Origin: Amaricoccus sp047275745
Lineage (GTDB): Bacteria; Pseudomonadota; Alphaproteobacteria; Rhodobacterales; Rhodobacteraceae
Length of the DNA stretch: 64,000 nt
Assembly (NCBI RefSeq): GCF_047275745.1
Contig: NZ_JBKQWU010000019.1
Location: 3,850-67,849, forward strand
Direction: 5' to 3'
The notes under the pieces are model-generated. The model was not told the DNA's origin and made no database searches. It worked only from the letters and a program-made list of their open reading frames with translations. The translations under genes and the position numbers were made by a program. Shown here piece by piece: positions 34,104-43,959 of the stretch (position 1 is the stretch's first letter; the number at the start of each line of letters is the position of its first letter).

Positions 34104-35502
34104 CGCCCCGCGCGGGCGGGGCAGGGTCCCCGCGGCCGCGTTCCCGCGCGCGCACCCGTCCGCGTTCCGGACCGGGCTCGCACGCCTGTTCACGCTCCTG
34201 CTCAGGCTCGGGCTTCTTCTCGGGCTTCTGCTCGCACCGGGGCGGGCCGGGGCGGGCGAGAGCTATCCGCTCGGGCCCGAGGACCAGCTGCGGCTGAAGA
34301 TCTACGAATGGCGCGCCTCGCGCGACACGATCTTCGAATGGACGGCCCTGAACGACGTCTTCACCATCGGCGCCGACGGAATCCTCTCGCTGCCCTTCGC
34401 CGGGCGGATTCCGGCGGAAGGGCTCGAGACCGGCGCGCTCGCCGATGCGATCGCCGAGAGCCTCGCGCGCAACATGGGGCTGGGCCAGTGGCCCGATGTC
34501 GCGGTGGAGGTGGTCCGCTTCCGCCCCTTCTACATCCTGGGCGATGTCGCGCGCCCGGGCGAATACCCCTATCGTCCGGGGCTGAGCGTTCTGAACGCCG
34601 TCGGCGTCGCCGGCGGCCTGCCCGTACGGGCCGACGGGCTCGACCGCATGGACCGTGAGCTTCTCGCCGGTCAGGGCGATATCGAGCAGCTCGCGCTGAC
34701 CCGGATCAGCCTGCTGGCGCGCCGCGCTCGGCTGCGCGCCGAGGCCGCGGACGCCGAGGCGATCGCCTTCCCGGCGGAACTGACCGGACCCGAGGTGAAC
34801 GTGGCGGCGGGCGCGGCGGCCGGCGTCCTGATGGAGCAGGAACGCGCGCTCTTCCAGGCCCGCCGGAACGGCCTCGCCACGCGGCTGCGCGCGCTCGAGG
34901 AGCTCAGTGGTTTCCTCGAGCGCGAGATCGACTCGCTCGGCCGGCAGCTCGGCTTCCTCGACCAGCGGATCGCCAGCATGCGGAAGGAATTCGAGACGGT
35001 GAGCACGCTCGTCGAGAAGGGCATCGCCGCCGCGCCCCGGCAGATGGAACTCGAACGCGCGCTGCTCCAGGTCCAGAGCGACCGGCTCGCCGCCGAGACG
35101 GGGCTCCTGCGCGCGCGCCAGGAGGCGAGCCGGACCGAACTCAGCATCCTCGAACTGCGCGACGAGCGCGCGAGCGAGATCGCGGGCGACCTGCGCGCGA
35201 CGGAGCTGGAGCTTGGCGAGGTCCGGGGCAGGGCCGGGACCGCCGCCGCGCTCCTCGATGAATCGGTGACCGCGGCGCTGCGCCTCGGTCGTGCCAGCCG
35301 CGCCCGGCCCGTCTACACGATCACGAGGCCGGCGGGGGCGGGCGCGGCGGTCGAGATCCGGGCCGACGAGGCGACCGAGGTTCGGCCGGGCGATACGCTG
35401 CGGGTCGAACTGCCGCTGCCGGTTCGGCCGGCGGCGGAGACGTTCGGCTCCCTCGCCGACCCCGCGCCGCCCGCCGAAGGCGCGGAACCGCTTGTCCGCT
35501 AG
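34087..35502 (+). CDS. ExoF-like polysaccharide export protein (Poly_export + SLBB)
   Basis: 471 residues. After a long leader a signal peptide (LLLRLGLLLGLLLAPGRAGAGE) precedes a Poly_export domain (YPLGPEDQLRLKIYEW ... VEVVRFRPFYILGDVARPGEYPYRPGLSVLNAVGVAGG), then a coiled-coil segment of about 200 residues (RRNGLATRLRALEELSGFLEREIDSLG...). No lipobox cysteine, so it resembles rhizobial ExoF rather than lipoprotein Wza. It links periplasmic export to the co-polymerase that follows. The upstream GT2 gene overlaps it. Confidence 0.87.
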   Translation: MSCVSSAPRGRGRVPAAAFPRAHPSAFRTGLARLFTLLLRLGLLLGLLLAPGRAGAGESYPLGPEDQLRLKIYEWRASRDTIFEWTALNDVFTIGADGILSLPFAGRIPAEGLETGALADAIAESLARNMGLGQWPDVAVEVVRFRPFYILGDVARPGEYPYRPGLSVLNAVGVAGGLPVRADGLDRMDRELLAGQGDIEQLALTRISLLARRARLRAEAADAEAIAFPAELTGPEVNVAAGAAAGVLMEQERALFQARRNGLATRLRALEELSGFLEREIDSLGRQLGFLDQRIASMRKEFETVSTLVEKGIAAAPRQMELERALLQVQSDRLAAETGLLRARQEASRTELSILELRDERASEIAGDLRATELELGEVRGRAGTAAALLDESVTAALRLGRASRARPVYTITRPAGAGAAVEIRADEATEVRPGDTLRVELPLPVRPAAETFGSLADPAPPAEGAEPLVR

Positions 35503-35854
35503 CGCGCGGAGCGACCGAGGAAGCTGGGGGCGAGACGGCCCTTGGCCCACGCGGGCGGCATCCGCGGGATGAGAGATGTGATGACGCGGGGGAGGGGGCC
35601 GCTCGGGGTCGGGCTACGCCTTCCGGCCTGGCCGGCTACGCCGATCGGATCGATTGCCCGGGCTCCTTCTCACCGTAGCCTGCGGGGAAGTCTGGCTTGT
35701 GAGGTGCGCGCCATAGAGACGAACTTCCGACGCGGGCGGCCAAGCGGCGCCTTTCTGACCGGCTCCCTGATTGGCCCTCTGATCGGTCCTCCGATGGGGC
35801 CTGGGCCTCTGCCCGGACAGTTCCGTCCGGCGCGGGCCGGGGCGGTGTGACGCG
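35503..35854. other. 352-bp gap between ExoF-like and ExoP-like genes
   Basis: No convincing gene. A frame of 102 codons exists on the plus strand but has low-complexity composition (GSLIGPLIGPPMGPGP) and no family resemblance. The stretch includes the partial copy of the 29176 palindrome and several GGCCT/GATCGG short repeats, so a promoter for the ExoP-like gene may lie here. Confidence 0.4.
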
Positions 35855-37768
35855 ATGCAGGTACGTCCCTGGCAGCCGGGCGAGGCGCGGCCCGCGGAGC
35901 CGCTGCGGGGGACCGAATTCATCGGCCTCGCCGACATCACCGCCTTCCTGCGGCGCTATCTCGTCTCGATCCTCGCCTGCGCGGCGGCGGGCATCATCCT
36001 CGCGCTCTTCTCGGTTCTCACGACCGATCCGACCTATACCAGCACGGCGCAGATCCTGATCGAGCCGAAGCTGCCGCAGTATCTGCAGACGACGAGCACG
36101 GTCTCGACCTCGCTCGACACCGCCCAGATCGAAAGCCAGATCACGGTGATGAAGTCGGAGAAGATCACCCAGATGGTGATCGACCAGCTGGGGCTGATGG
36201 ACAATCCCGATTTCTTCATCCTGCGGGAGGCGACCCTGGCCGAACGGCTGAGGCGATTCGCCGGCGCGATCCTCGGCAAGCTCGGCCTCGCTCCGGAGCC
36301 CCCTCCCTTCGACCCCCTCGGGCCAACCGCCGCGGCGGGGAGCGGCGTGGCGGGGAGCGCCGGGACGGATCCCGCCGTGCCCGTCCTCTCCGATTTCGAG
36401 CGGGGCAGGATCGCGATCGATCTCTTCGCCGCGAACAGCGATATCCGCCGGGTCGGCGTCTCCTACGCGGTCGCGATCGCGTTCAGGTCGCGCAATCCGC
36501 AACTCGCGGCCGATGTCGCGAATGCGACCGCGGACAGTTTCGTGCGCGAGCAGATCGAGACCAAGGCGGCGCAGGCGCGGCAGGGCGGCGAATGGCTCGA
36601 GCGCCGCATGGGCGAGATGCGCGACAAGATGAACACGGCCACCCAGATCGCGCAGGAATTCCGCGCCCGGCACGACTACCGCGTCCAGCCGCCGGGCGCG
36701 CGGCTGAGGAACGGACAGCTGATCTACGACGATCCCGCGGGCGAGACCTCCGACCAGCCGACGCTCGAGGAACTCGAGGTTACCGCCGACACCTACCGGC
36801 AGATGTACGAGAGCTTCCTGCGCGCCTATACCGACAACCTGAGCCAGCAATCCTATCCGGTGGCCGACGCCCGCGTGATCACCGCCGCCACGCAGCCGCT
36901 GGCGCCGAGCTATCCCCGGAAGAAGCTGGTGCTCGCCTTCGGCCTGCTGGCGGGGTTGATGGCCGGGGTCGGCCAGGCCTTCCTGCGCCACACGCTCGAC
37001 GGCGCCCTGCGTTCGCCGCGCCAGGTCGAGGAGCGGCTCCGGCTGAGATGCCTCGCGGCGCTGCCCGCCAGCCGCTCCTGGCGCTCGCGGCCGCGGCGCC
37101 CGGAGGAGATCGCGGAGGCGCCGCGGTCGGTCCTCGGCGAGAGCCTCAGGCGGGTCCGGTTCGCCATCCAGCGCGCCGCCGGCGAGCCGATCCGCGCCCT
37201 TGGCGTCGTCTCGGCGGCCCCCGCGGAGAACCGGAGCATGATCGCGAGCAATCTCGCCGTGCTCCATGCGATGTCGGGGCTCCGCACGCTTCTGGTCGAC
37301 GCCGACACCGACCACGCGCTCCTGACACGCCGGCTTCTGGGGGAGCACGGCGGGGAGCACGGCGACGGCGGGGAGCACGGCGGGGAGCGCCGTGACGAGT
37401 CCGACGGGGAGCGCGACGGCGATCGCGGCGGCGCGCCCGCGACGGCCGGGATCGTCCCGGGGCCGCGCGGGGTCGATCTGCTGACCCTCGCCCCGGACGG
37501 GGACGCGGCGAGGAATACGGCGAGGAATACGGCGGGGACCATGGCGGGGAACATGCTGGGCCGCCCCTGGCCGTCCGACGCCTATGACATGGTCGTGGTG
37601 GACCTGCCGCCGCTGACGGCCGGGTTCGAGGCGCTGGCCCTCGGCGGGCGACTCGACGCCGTGATCATCGTCGCCGAAAGGGGCGGCACGCCGATCGAAG
37701 CGGTGGAGGAACTCGCCGCGATGCTCCGCGCGCATGGCGCGACGGTATCGGGTGTCATCCTCGACTGA
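35855..37768 (+). CDS. ExoP/Wzc-like polysaccharide co-polymerase with degenerate kinase domain
   Basis: 637 residues. Wzz domain with two membrane helices (VSILACAAAGIILALFSVL near 35; LVLAFGLLAGLMAGVGQAF near 355) around a periplasmic coiled region. The cytoplasmic domain aligns with a BY-kinase/ParA fold (VVSAAPAENRSMIASNLA, TLLVDADTD, YDMVVVDLPPL). The Walker A position reads PAENRS instead of GxGKS/T: both the invariant lysine and the glycine are lost, so ATP binding is doubtful. A GEHGGEHGDGGEHGGE insert (about 497-512) and an ARNTARNTAG insert (about 550) follow. No C-terminal tyrosine cluster. It should set chain length together with the ExoF-like partner. Confidence 0.85.
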   Translation: MQVRPWQPGEARPAEPLRGTEFIGLADITAFLRRYLVSILACAAAGIILALFSVLTTDPTYTSTAQILIEPKLPQYLQTTSTVSTSLDTAQIESQITVMKSEKITQMVIDQLGLMDNPDFFILREATLAERLRRFAGAILGKLGLAPEPPPFDPLGPTAAAGSGVAGSAGTDPAVPVLSDFERGRIAIDLFAANSDIRRVGVSYAVAIAFRSRNPQLAADVANATADSFVREQIETKAAQARQGGEWLERRMGEMRDKMNTATQIAQEFRARHDYRVQPPGARLRNGQLIYDDPAGETSDQPTLEELEVTADTYRQMYESFLRAYTDNLSQQSYPVADARVITAATQPLAPSYPRKKLVLAFGLLAGLMAGVGQAFLRHTLDGALRSPRQVEERLRLRCLAALPASRSWRSRPRRPEEIAEAPRSVLGESLRRVRFAIQRAAGEPIRALGVVSAAPAENRSMIASNLAVLHAMSGLRTLLVDADTDHALLTRRLLGEHGGEHGDGGEHGGERRDESDGERDGDRGGAPATAGIVPGPRGVDLLTLAPDGDAARNTARNTAGTMAGNMLGRPWPSDAYDMVVVDLPPLTAGFEALALGGRLDAVIIVAERGGTPIEAVEELAAMLRAHGATVSGVILD

Positions 37769-37996
37769 GGCCGCGCCCTTTCGGCCGGATTTTCCTCTCC
37801 GATCCCGCCCGCGTGGCCAGGCGAGCCTGCCCCGGCACCCTCCCTTTTTCACCTTTCGGGACGTGGGATGCGCTCGCGCTACCGCCTTGGGTGGAGCCCC
37901 GGCGTGCCGGCCGGCGCGGGGGTACCACCTATTCCGATCTGGTCGCGATCGGGTTCCCGCCGAGGATCGGGCAGCGGACAATCAGGCGCGGCGGCG

Positions 37997-38704
37997 ATGA
38001 TAAGCGATCTTCTCGGCGGATATTCCCGGTACAGGTTCGGCGCGCTTCCCCTCTCCCCTCCATCCGGCGGGGACGAGGCAGAGGGGACACCCCTGGGTGG
38101 TTGGCCGAAACGGCTGGTCGACATCACCTTCGCCCTCATCGGCCTGATGCTCGCGGCGCCCCTGATGCTCGTGGTCGCGCTCCTCATCAAGCGTTTCGAC
38201 CCGGGGCCGGTCTTCTACGGCCACGAGCGCGTGGGCTTCGGCGGCCGGGCGTTCCGCTGCTACAAGTTCCGCACCATGGCGACCGACGGCGCGGCGCTGC
38301 TCGCGGCGCATCTGGCGGGCGATCCGGAGGCGGCCCGGGAGTGGCGCGAGACGCAGAAACTCCGCCACGATCCCAGGGTCAGCCTCCTCGGCCGGGCCTT
38401 GCGCAAATCGAGCCTCGACGAGCTGCCGCAGCTTCTCAACATCCTGCGCGGCGAGATGAGCTGCGTCGGGCCCCGCCCGATCGTGCGCGACGAGCTCGAA
38501 CGCTATGGCGCGAACGGCGGCGACTATCTCCGCGCCCGGCCGGGGCTCACCGGAATCTGGCAGGTGACGGGACGCTCGAGCGCGGAATATGCGACACGGG
38601 TGCTGCTCGACTCGAACTATGTGCGCGGCTGGTCGTTGTGGAGCGATTTCGTCATCCTCTGCCGCACGCCGAGGGCGCTCCTGCGCGTGAGCGAGGCCTG
38701 CTGA
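37997..38704 (+). CDS. ExoY/WcaJ-like undecaprenyl-phosphate sugar-1-phosphate transferase
   Basis: 235 residues. One hydrophobic helix (KRLVDITFALIGLMLAAPLMLVVALLI) leads into the bacterial sugar transferase domain: RVGFGGRAFRCYKFRTM, LRKSSLDELPQLLNILRGEMSCVGPRPIV and RPGLTGIWQVTGRS. It starts repeat-unit synthesis by moving hexose-1-P onto undecaprenyl phosphate. The start at 37997 is chosen because the domain begins soon after; an upstream ATG at 37868 would add 43 low-complexity residues. Last gene of the plus-strand ExoF-ExoP-ExoY run. Confidence 0.9.
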   Translation: MISDLLGGYSRYRFGALPLSPPSGGDEAEGTPLGGWPKRLVDITFALIGLMLAAPLMLVVALLIKRFDPGPVFYGHERVGFGGRAFRCYKFRTMATDGAALLAAHLAGDPEAAREWRETQKLRHDPRVSLLGRALRKSSLDELPQLLNILRGEMSCVGPRPIVRDELERYGANGGDYLRARPGLTGIWQVTGRSSAEYATRVLLDSNYVRGWSLWSDFVILCRTPRALLRVSEAC

Positions 38705-38802
38705 GGGCGCGTGGCCTTGGACCGGGGATATCGAGGCGCGGTGGCCGGGCAACGGGCCCCATGCTCCACTCGGAGCCCTGAAAGGGCAGGTTCCGACCCG
38801 GC

Positions 38803-40548
38803 TCAGGTTCGCAGACGCGCGATGAGAAACTCCGGCAGCATGTAGCGCCAGGCCGCTCCGCGTGGGCGGAAGGCGATCCGCCCCTTCGCGGCGAGATCCG
38901 CCAGGATCATCGCGCGCCTGACCGGTGGCATGACACGAAGCGCCAGCTCGGTCGCATGCGCGATCCGCCTCTCACGCGACAGGGCGCCAGCCGCGGGAAC
39001 GAAGACGAAGGGCCAGAACAGGTCGATATCGCTGAATGACGGGCCCTCCGCGATATCGATTCCTCCCGAGGATCGGGCCGAATATCGTGGAAGCCCGAGG
39101 ATCCGCCCGTAGAGTTCCGAAAGGGTGCGGGTCCAGTTCGCGCCCGTGTGGGTCGCCTCGATCGCATCGCGCGTTCTGGCGCCAAGCGCGCCGCGAAGGC
39201 CGGGATCGTCCAGGAGCGCCCGCAGCTGGCGATGCAACTCGCTTATCGACGAGGCGCGCATGAGCACATCGTCCATGCCGAGCGAATCCGCCCCCATCAC
39301 CTCGCAGCCCGGACCGAAGGGGCTGTACGTGACGAGTGGCAGGCCGGAAAGACCGGCCTCGAGCAGACAGGTAATGGAAGCGAAAATGAAGGTATCGAGG
39401 TAGATGTCGGCGCTTTCCAGGAACAGCCGGTTGTCCGGCCGCTCCGGAAGCATGATGATCTGGCCCGGAACGGCGCGCATCGCGGCGGACCAGTCGGCAC
39501 GGCCGCCCGGCCCGATCGCCACCAGCAGGGCGCGGGGATCGGCCCGCAGCAGCGGAACGAGGGCGTCGGCGAAACCAGTCTCGCCGATCGGCCGGTACTT
39601 TTCGCCCCGCGCGATGGTCAGGATGATCCGCGCGTCCTCCGGAAGCCCGAGCGTCCGCCGCGCCTCGGCGCGCGACCCGCGGCGTTCGACTTCGTCGAGG
39701 CAGAGCGGGAGCGACAGGCCGCGGTCGGGAGAAATGCCGCGCCGGTTCGCGCGATGCATCTGGCCCGATCGCCGGGAACTCACCACCGCGTCGACGAACT
39801 CCGCGCCGAGCCAGAACTGGTGATCCGCATGATCGAGAAGTACGACCGGCGGCCGCCGCCGCATTCCGGCGAGGGCCAGGAACGGGACGATATCGTAATT
39901 GGCGACGTGGAGGACGACGATGTCCGAACGCCCGATCGCGACCTGAAGCTCCCTGGCCCAGGTGACGATTCCCCCGGGTCGCCGATTGATCGAGCGGACC
40001 GCGCCTCCGGTCGCGCTGGCCGCGGCGATCAGGGCCTCGGAAGGCCGCTGGCTCTGTCGGGTCAGCGCGACCGAATGCGTGTTGCCGAGATCCCGCCCGA
40101 TCCAGCGCTGGAGCATGCGGGCATGTCCGCCGATCACGCCGACGTCGCTGGCGATATGGAGGATGCGTAGCCGATCCGAGCGGGCTGGCCGGGCACCCTC
40201 CGTCGGGAGCAGAGCCTCCCCGATCTGTCGGATCCGTCGTTCCAGGGAGGCGCAGGCGAACATGCCGCAGTGCCAGATTCCCGCGTAATTCGCCGCGATC
40301 TGGGCAGCCGGGATCGCCTCTTTGTAGCGTCTGGCGGTGACGAGCCGATCCAGTTCGGCGGAAAGGGTCTGGTACTCGCTCCACTGCTCCGCGATCAGCC
40401 GCCGCCCCAGGGTCCGCCAGGTTCCGAGTTCGTTCCGGATACGGACATCAAGCATACTGGCATCCAGCATACTGGCATCCGGTGTACAGGCATCCAGGGC
40501 TTCCGGGGCAACCTGGCCCCGGGGCACAGCCATCTTCCGTGGAGTCAT
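38803..40548 (-). CDS. Large glycosyltransferase (GT4-like C-terminal domain)
   Basis: 581 residues. The C-terminal half has a GT-B fold: ILHIASDVGVIGGHARMLQRWI, VVLLDHADHQFW, IILTIARGEKYRP, LLVAIGPGGRADW and TFIFASITCLLEAGLSGLPLVTYSP with the donor-binding glutamate. The first ~110 residues are helical (YKEAIPAAQIAANYAGIWHCGMFACASLERR) and may be a partner domain. The start at 40548 overlaps the preceding stop as ATGA. A DASMLDASMLD repeat is near residue 25. Last gene of the seven-gene overlapping operon. Confidence 0.82.
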   Translation of the reverse strand: MTPRKMAVPRGQVAPEALDACTPDASMLDASMLDVRIRNELGTWRTLGRRLIAEQWSEYQTLSAELDRLVTARRYKEAIPAAQIAANYAGIWHCGMFACASLERRIRQIGEALLPTEGARPARSDRLRILHIASDVGVIGGHARMLQRWIGRDLGNTHSVALTRQSQRPSEALIAAASATGGAVRSINRRPGGIVTWARELQVAIGRSDIVVLHVANYDIVPFLALAGMRRRPPVVLLDHADHQFWLGAEFVDAVVSSRRSGQMHRANRRGISPDRGLSLPLCLDEVERRGSRAEARRTLGLPEDARIILTIARGEKYRPIGETGFADALVPLLRADPRALLVAIGPGGRADWSAAMRAVPGQIIMLPERPDNRLFLESADIYLDTFIFASITCLLEAGLSGLPLVTYSPFGPGCEVMGADSLGMDDVLMRASSISELHRQLRALLDDPGLRGALGARTRDAIEATHTGANWTRTLSELYGRILGLPRYSARSSGGIDIAEGPSFSDIDLFWPFVFVPAAGALSRERRIAHATELALRVMPPVRRAMILADLAAKGRIAFRPRGAAWRYMLPEFLIARLRT

Positions 40549-41687
40549 CTCCGCCCACTCCGACTGTCGTGAAGGGCATCGGGGCCGCGATACGATCCGG
40601 CACGCCTTCGGCGCGACGCCGCGTGTCGCGCGGGCATGAGGGGCTGTATCGCCTCTCCTCGATTGCTTTCCGATACCCGCCCGGCGGGAGACTCGACGTG
40701 AAGATGCCGGAACCACCTCTGGCTCTGGGCGATCAACGCGCCGAGAACCATGTTGTAACGGATGAGATAATCCGGGTTCGACGAAATCTCGCGGAGCGCC
40801 CATAGAACCGGCAGGGACAGGACGAGCTTCGGGCGTGACAACCGCCAGGGCACCGGACGGCGGAGGGCTTCCGCGACGGCGATCTGGGAGGCCCCTTCCC
40901 AATAGGCCCGTCTGGCGACCCATGCGCGATCGAGCCGCGCCTCGGGAATGCGATGCCACACCGAAATGGAACCGTGGTAAATGGAAATCATGCCAAGTTC
41001 GAACAGTCTTTCGAACAGGAATGACTCCTCTCCTGACAAGAGGGCGGTTCCCGTCCGGCCCGTCGCCGTGGGGAATCCGCCGGCCGCCGCGACCGCGGCG
41101 CGCCGGACGGCCATATTGGCCCCGACGATGTTGAAGCCATCCGAAACGGCTCCGTCACCGTCGATCTGCACGCAGGACAGCAACAGCATCCATCGCCCGG
41201 TGACGTGGTGCGCGGGGACCCCGGCCGGCCAGAGGGGAACGGTTCTTCCGCCAACCACGGCGACCTCCGGTGGCGCCGATTCGAGCCTTGCCAGCAGGGT
41301 CTTCGCCCAGTCGGGATAGGGGATCGCATCATCGTCGAGGAACGCGACCCATTCGGCGCGAGCGGCCTCGCAGGCCAGGTTTCGGGCCAGCGCCAACCCA
41401 GGTTCGTTCGAGCGCACGTATCTGGCGCCGAACTGGCGGGAGAGCCACCTGAGTTCCCGTGCTTCCTCCTCGCCCGAGCCGCTGTCGACGATGATGAGTT
41501 CGAAGCCGGCGTCTTCGACCTGCGGAGCGAGGCCCTCGCAACAGCGCCTCACGTCGGAGGCCCGGTCGTGGGTGCAGATGGCGACCGTGACGGAGGGAGC
41601 GGTTGGCATCCTGGCGGGGGAGGCCGGGGCCGAGGGCAACTCGTCCGGCAAGACGTCTGGCAAGCCGTCTGGTTCGGGCGATCTCAT
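40545..41687 (-). CDS. Glycosyltransferase family 2
   Basis: 380 residues. The GT-A domain starts VTVAICTHDRASDVRRCCEGL and has VAFLDDDAIPYPDW (DxD near 123) and GANMAVRRAAVAAAGGF. GEESFLFERL gives the ED-like acceptor motif, followed by a hydrophobic C-terminal region. The N-terminal PDGLPDVLPDELP is a degenerate repeat. Both ends overlap neighbours by 4 nt (ATGA). Sixth gene of the operon. Confidence 0.87.
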   Translation of the reverse strand: MRSPEPDGLPDVLPDELPSAPASPARMPTAPSVTVAICTHDRASDVRRCCEGLAPQVEDAGFELIIVDSGSGEEEARELRWLSRQFGARYVRSNEPGLALARNLACEAARAEWVAFLDDDAIPYPDWAKTLLARLESAPPEVAVVGGRTVPLWPAGVPAHHVTGRWMLLLSCVQIDGDGAVSDGFNIVGANMAVRRAAVAAAGGFPTATGRTGTALLSGEESFLFERLFELGMISIYHGSISVWHRIPEARLDRAWVARRAYWEGASQIAVAEALRRPVPWRLSRPKLVLSLPVLWALREISSNPDYLIRYNMVLGALIAQSQRWFRHLHVESPAGRVSESNRGEAIQPLMPARHAASRRRRAGSYRGPDALHDSRSGRR

Positions 41688-42946
41688 GGCATCTCGGCGA
41701 CGCCGCCTCTCGGAAGGGTCTCGCCGCGAAAGACGATCTCCGCCGTCTTCGGCCCTTCGTATCGCAGCCGGACGATCGGCTCCGGGGGCTCGCTCGGATG
41801 TTCCCCCAGCGCCTGCCCGAGCGCCTCGACCACCCGCGCCTGCGTCTCGGCGGTCATGCCGGGGAAGAGCGGCAGGATGATCCCCTGGTCGCGCGCGGCC
41901 TCGGAGCGCGGCAGCGGCCAGCGCCTCGGCTGATCGGCATAGGCCGCTTCGAGATGGACGCACATGATGCCGCGCCGGGTCGCCACGCCGAGGTCGAGCA
42001 TCCGCTGCATGACCGCGCGCTGATCGAGGCTCGGATCGAGGGTCTGATCAAGCCGGACGCAGTAGCTCTGCCAGTTCGAGCGCGCCCAGTCGGGCTCGGC
42101 CGGCGGCGCGACGCCGAGCGGGGCCAGGGCCTCGGCATAGGTCGCTGCCAGCGCGCGGCGCGCCGCGACGATCCCCGGCAGGCGGCGGAGCTGCGCGCGC
42201 CCCACGGCGGCCTGGATGTCGGTCATCCGGTAATTGAAACCCGCGACCGGATAGTCCTCGAAGATCACGCGCCGCGCCGCGTGGCGGAGACGGTCGGGGA
42301 CCGACATGCCGTGCTGGCGCCAAAGGCGGAAGCGGGCGTCGAGCCCCGGGTCGCGCGTGGTCAGCATGCCGCCGTCGCCGGTGGTGAGCACCTTGCGCGG
42401 ATGGAAGGAGAAACAGGCGATATCGCCCGCCGGCGCGCCGATCCGGCGCCAGGTCCCATCGAGGCGGATCTCGGAGCCGATGGCGCAGGCCGCGTCCTCG
42501 ATCACCGGCAGGCCATGGGCGCGCGCGACCGCGAGGATGGCCGCGAGGTCGCAGGGCATCCCCATCTGATGCACGCAGAGGATCGCGCGGCTTCGCGGCG
42601 TGATCGCGCCCTCGATGGCGGCGGGGTCGATGTTGTAGCCTTCCGCCTCGATATCGACGAAGACCGGGACCGCGCCGCATTGCCGGACCGCGTTGGCCGT
42701 GGCGATGAAGGTATGGCTGACGGTGATGACCTCGTCGCCCGGGCCGACGCCGAGTGCTAGGAGCGCGAGATGCAGCGCCGTGGTGCAGTTCGAGACGGCG
42801 CAAGCATGCGGCGCGCCGACGGCCTCGGCGAATTCGCGCTCGAAGGCTTCGACCTCGGGGCCTTGCGTCAGCCAGCCGGAGCGGATGACGGCGCTCGCGG
42901 CCTCCGCCTCCTCGGGGCCGAGGACGGGTTGCGCGATCGGGATCAT
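41684..42946 (-). CDS. DegT/DnrJ/EryC1/StrS-family sugar aminotransferase (first copy)
   Basis: 420 residues. PLP fold with GDEVITVSHTFIATANAV, PVIEDAACAIGSE and the Schiff-base lysine in CFSFHPRKVLTTGDGGML. It transfers an amino group to a keto nucleotide sugar. Its start overlaps the epimerase stop by one base (TGATG). The C-terminal ~40 residues after ALGEHP extend beyond the usual family end. A second, only distantly similar aminotransferase lies two genes upstream, so two amino sugars or two positions may be made. Confidence 0.9.
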   Translation of the reverse strand: MIPIAQPVLGPEEAEAASAVIRSGWLTQGPEVEAFEREFAEAVGAPHACAVSNCTTALHLALLALGVGPGDEVITVSHTFIATANAVRQCGAVPVFVDIEAEGYNIDPAAIEGAITPRSRAILCVHQMGMPCDLAAILAVARAHGLPVIEDAACAIGSEIRLDGTWRRIGAPAGDIACFSFHPRKVLTTGDGGMLTTRDPGLDARFRLWRQHGMSVPDRLRHAARRVIFEDYPVAGFNYRMTDIQAAVGRAQLRRLPGIVAARRALAATYAEALAPLGVAPPAEPDWARSNWQSYCVRLDQTLDPSLDQRAVMQRMLDLGVATRRGIMCVHLEAAYADQPRRWPLPRSEAARDQGIILPLFPGMTAETQARVVEALGQALGEHPSEPPEPIVRLRYEGPKTAEIVFRGETLPRGGVAEMP

Positions 42947-43959
42947 CACGCCGCCGGCGCGATCGGCGCCGCCCGCTCGGCACGCCACCAGCTCACGAGA
43001 TCGCGGATGCCGTCCTCGCGCGCGATCCCGGTCCGGAAGCCGAGCGCCGCCGCCGCCGCCGCGCCCGAGGCGAGCCGGCGGGGCACCGGATTGACGGCGC
43101 GTTCGGCCTCGTGGATCGGCACGAGATCCGGGCGTCCCATCGCGGCGGCGAGCGCGCGGGCGAGGTCCAGGAGCGAGGTCTCGGTCTCGTCGCCGACATT
43201 GAAGACGGCGTCGCTCGCCCCGGCGCGCGCCGCGAGGATGTTCGCGCGGGCGACGTCGCGCACATGCACCATGTCCATGGTCTGCGACCCGTCGCCGAAG
43301 ATGATCGGCGGCAGGCCCGCCTCGATCCGCTCCATCCAGCGCACCATCACCTCGGTATAGCGGCCGTGGATGTCCATGCGGGGGCCGTAGACGTTGAAAT
43401 AGCGCAGTGCGATGTAATCCAGCCCATACATGTCGTTGAAGGAGCGCAGCAGGCCCTCGCCGAAGGATTTCGCCGCGCCGTAGAGCGTGCGGTTGGCATA
43501 GGGATGATGCGCCTCGGTGGTCGGGAAGTCCCCTGCCATGCCGTAGATCGAGGCCGACGAGGCCATGATCACCTTCCGCGTGCCCGCATCGACGCAGGAT
43601 CGCAGCAGATCGTAGGTGGCCTTGACCATCACCTCCATCGCCAGATCCGGATCGGCCGCGCAATGGGTGATACGCAGCGCCGCCTGATGGAAGACGATCT
43701 CGCTCTCCGCGATCAGCCGCGCGATCAGCTCCCGGTCGCGAATGTCGCCCTCGATCAGCTCGACCCGCCCGCTCGCGAGCGCGGTGGCCAGATTGGCGGG
43801 CCGACCCCGGACCATGTTGTCAATGACCACGACGCGCGCGCAGCCTTCGTCGAGCAGCAGATCGACGATATGCGACCCGACGAAGCCCGCGCCGCCGGTG
43901 ACGAGCACCCGGGCTCCATCCAGCGGGTTCCTCTCCGTGCCTTCCATGGCGTTCCTCAT
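42946..43959 (-). CDS. NAD-dependent epimerase/dehydratase (extended SDR)
   Basis: 337 residues. NAD-binding TGGAGFVGSH near 21, SSASIYG, and the catalytic YGAAK (Tyr-x3-Lys) near 156, then LRYFNVYGPRMD. It resembles UDP-glucose 4-epimerase and related nucleotide-sugar enzymes. It starts within an ATGA overlap and ends in a one-base overlap. It probably supplies the keto or epimerised sugar for the downstream aminotransferase or for assembly. Confidence 0.9.
   Translation of the reverse strand: MRNAMEGTERNPLDGARVLVTGGAGFVGSHIVDLLLDEGCARVVVIDNMVRGRPANLATALASGRVELIEGDIRDRELIARLIAESEIVFHQAALRITHCAADPDLAMEVMVKATYDLLRSCVDAGTRKVIMASSASIYGMAGDFPTTEAHHPYANRTLYGAAKSFGEGLLRSFNDMYGLDYIALRYFNVYGPRMDIHGRYTEVMVRWMERIEAGLPPIIFGDGSQTMDMVHVRDVARANILAARAGASDAVFNVGDETETSLLDLARALAAAMGRPDLVPIHEAERAVNPVPRRLASGAAAAAALGFRTGIAREDGIRDLVSWWRAERAAPIAPAA

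Noticed and set aside
35542..35850. A 102-aa gene between the ExoF-like and ExoP-like genes
   Set aside because: Low-complexity translation, no ribosome binding site of note and no recognisable fold.
35636..37981. 781-codon frame antisense to the co-polymerase gene
   Set aside because: Shadow of a well-supported gene; no family features.
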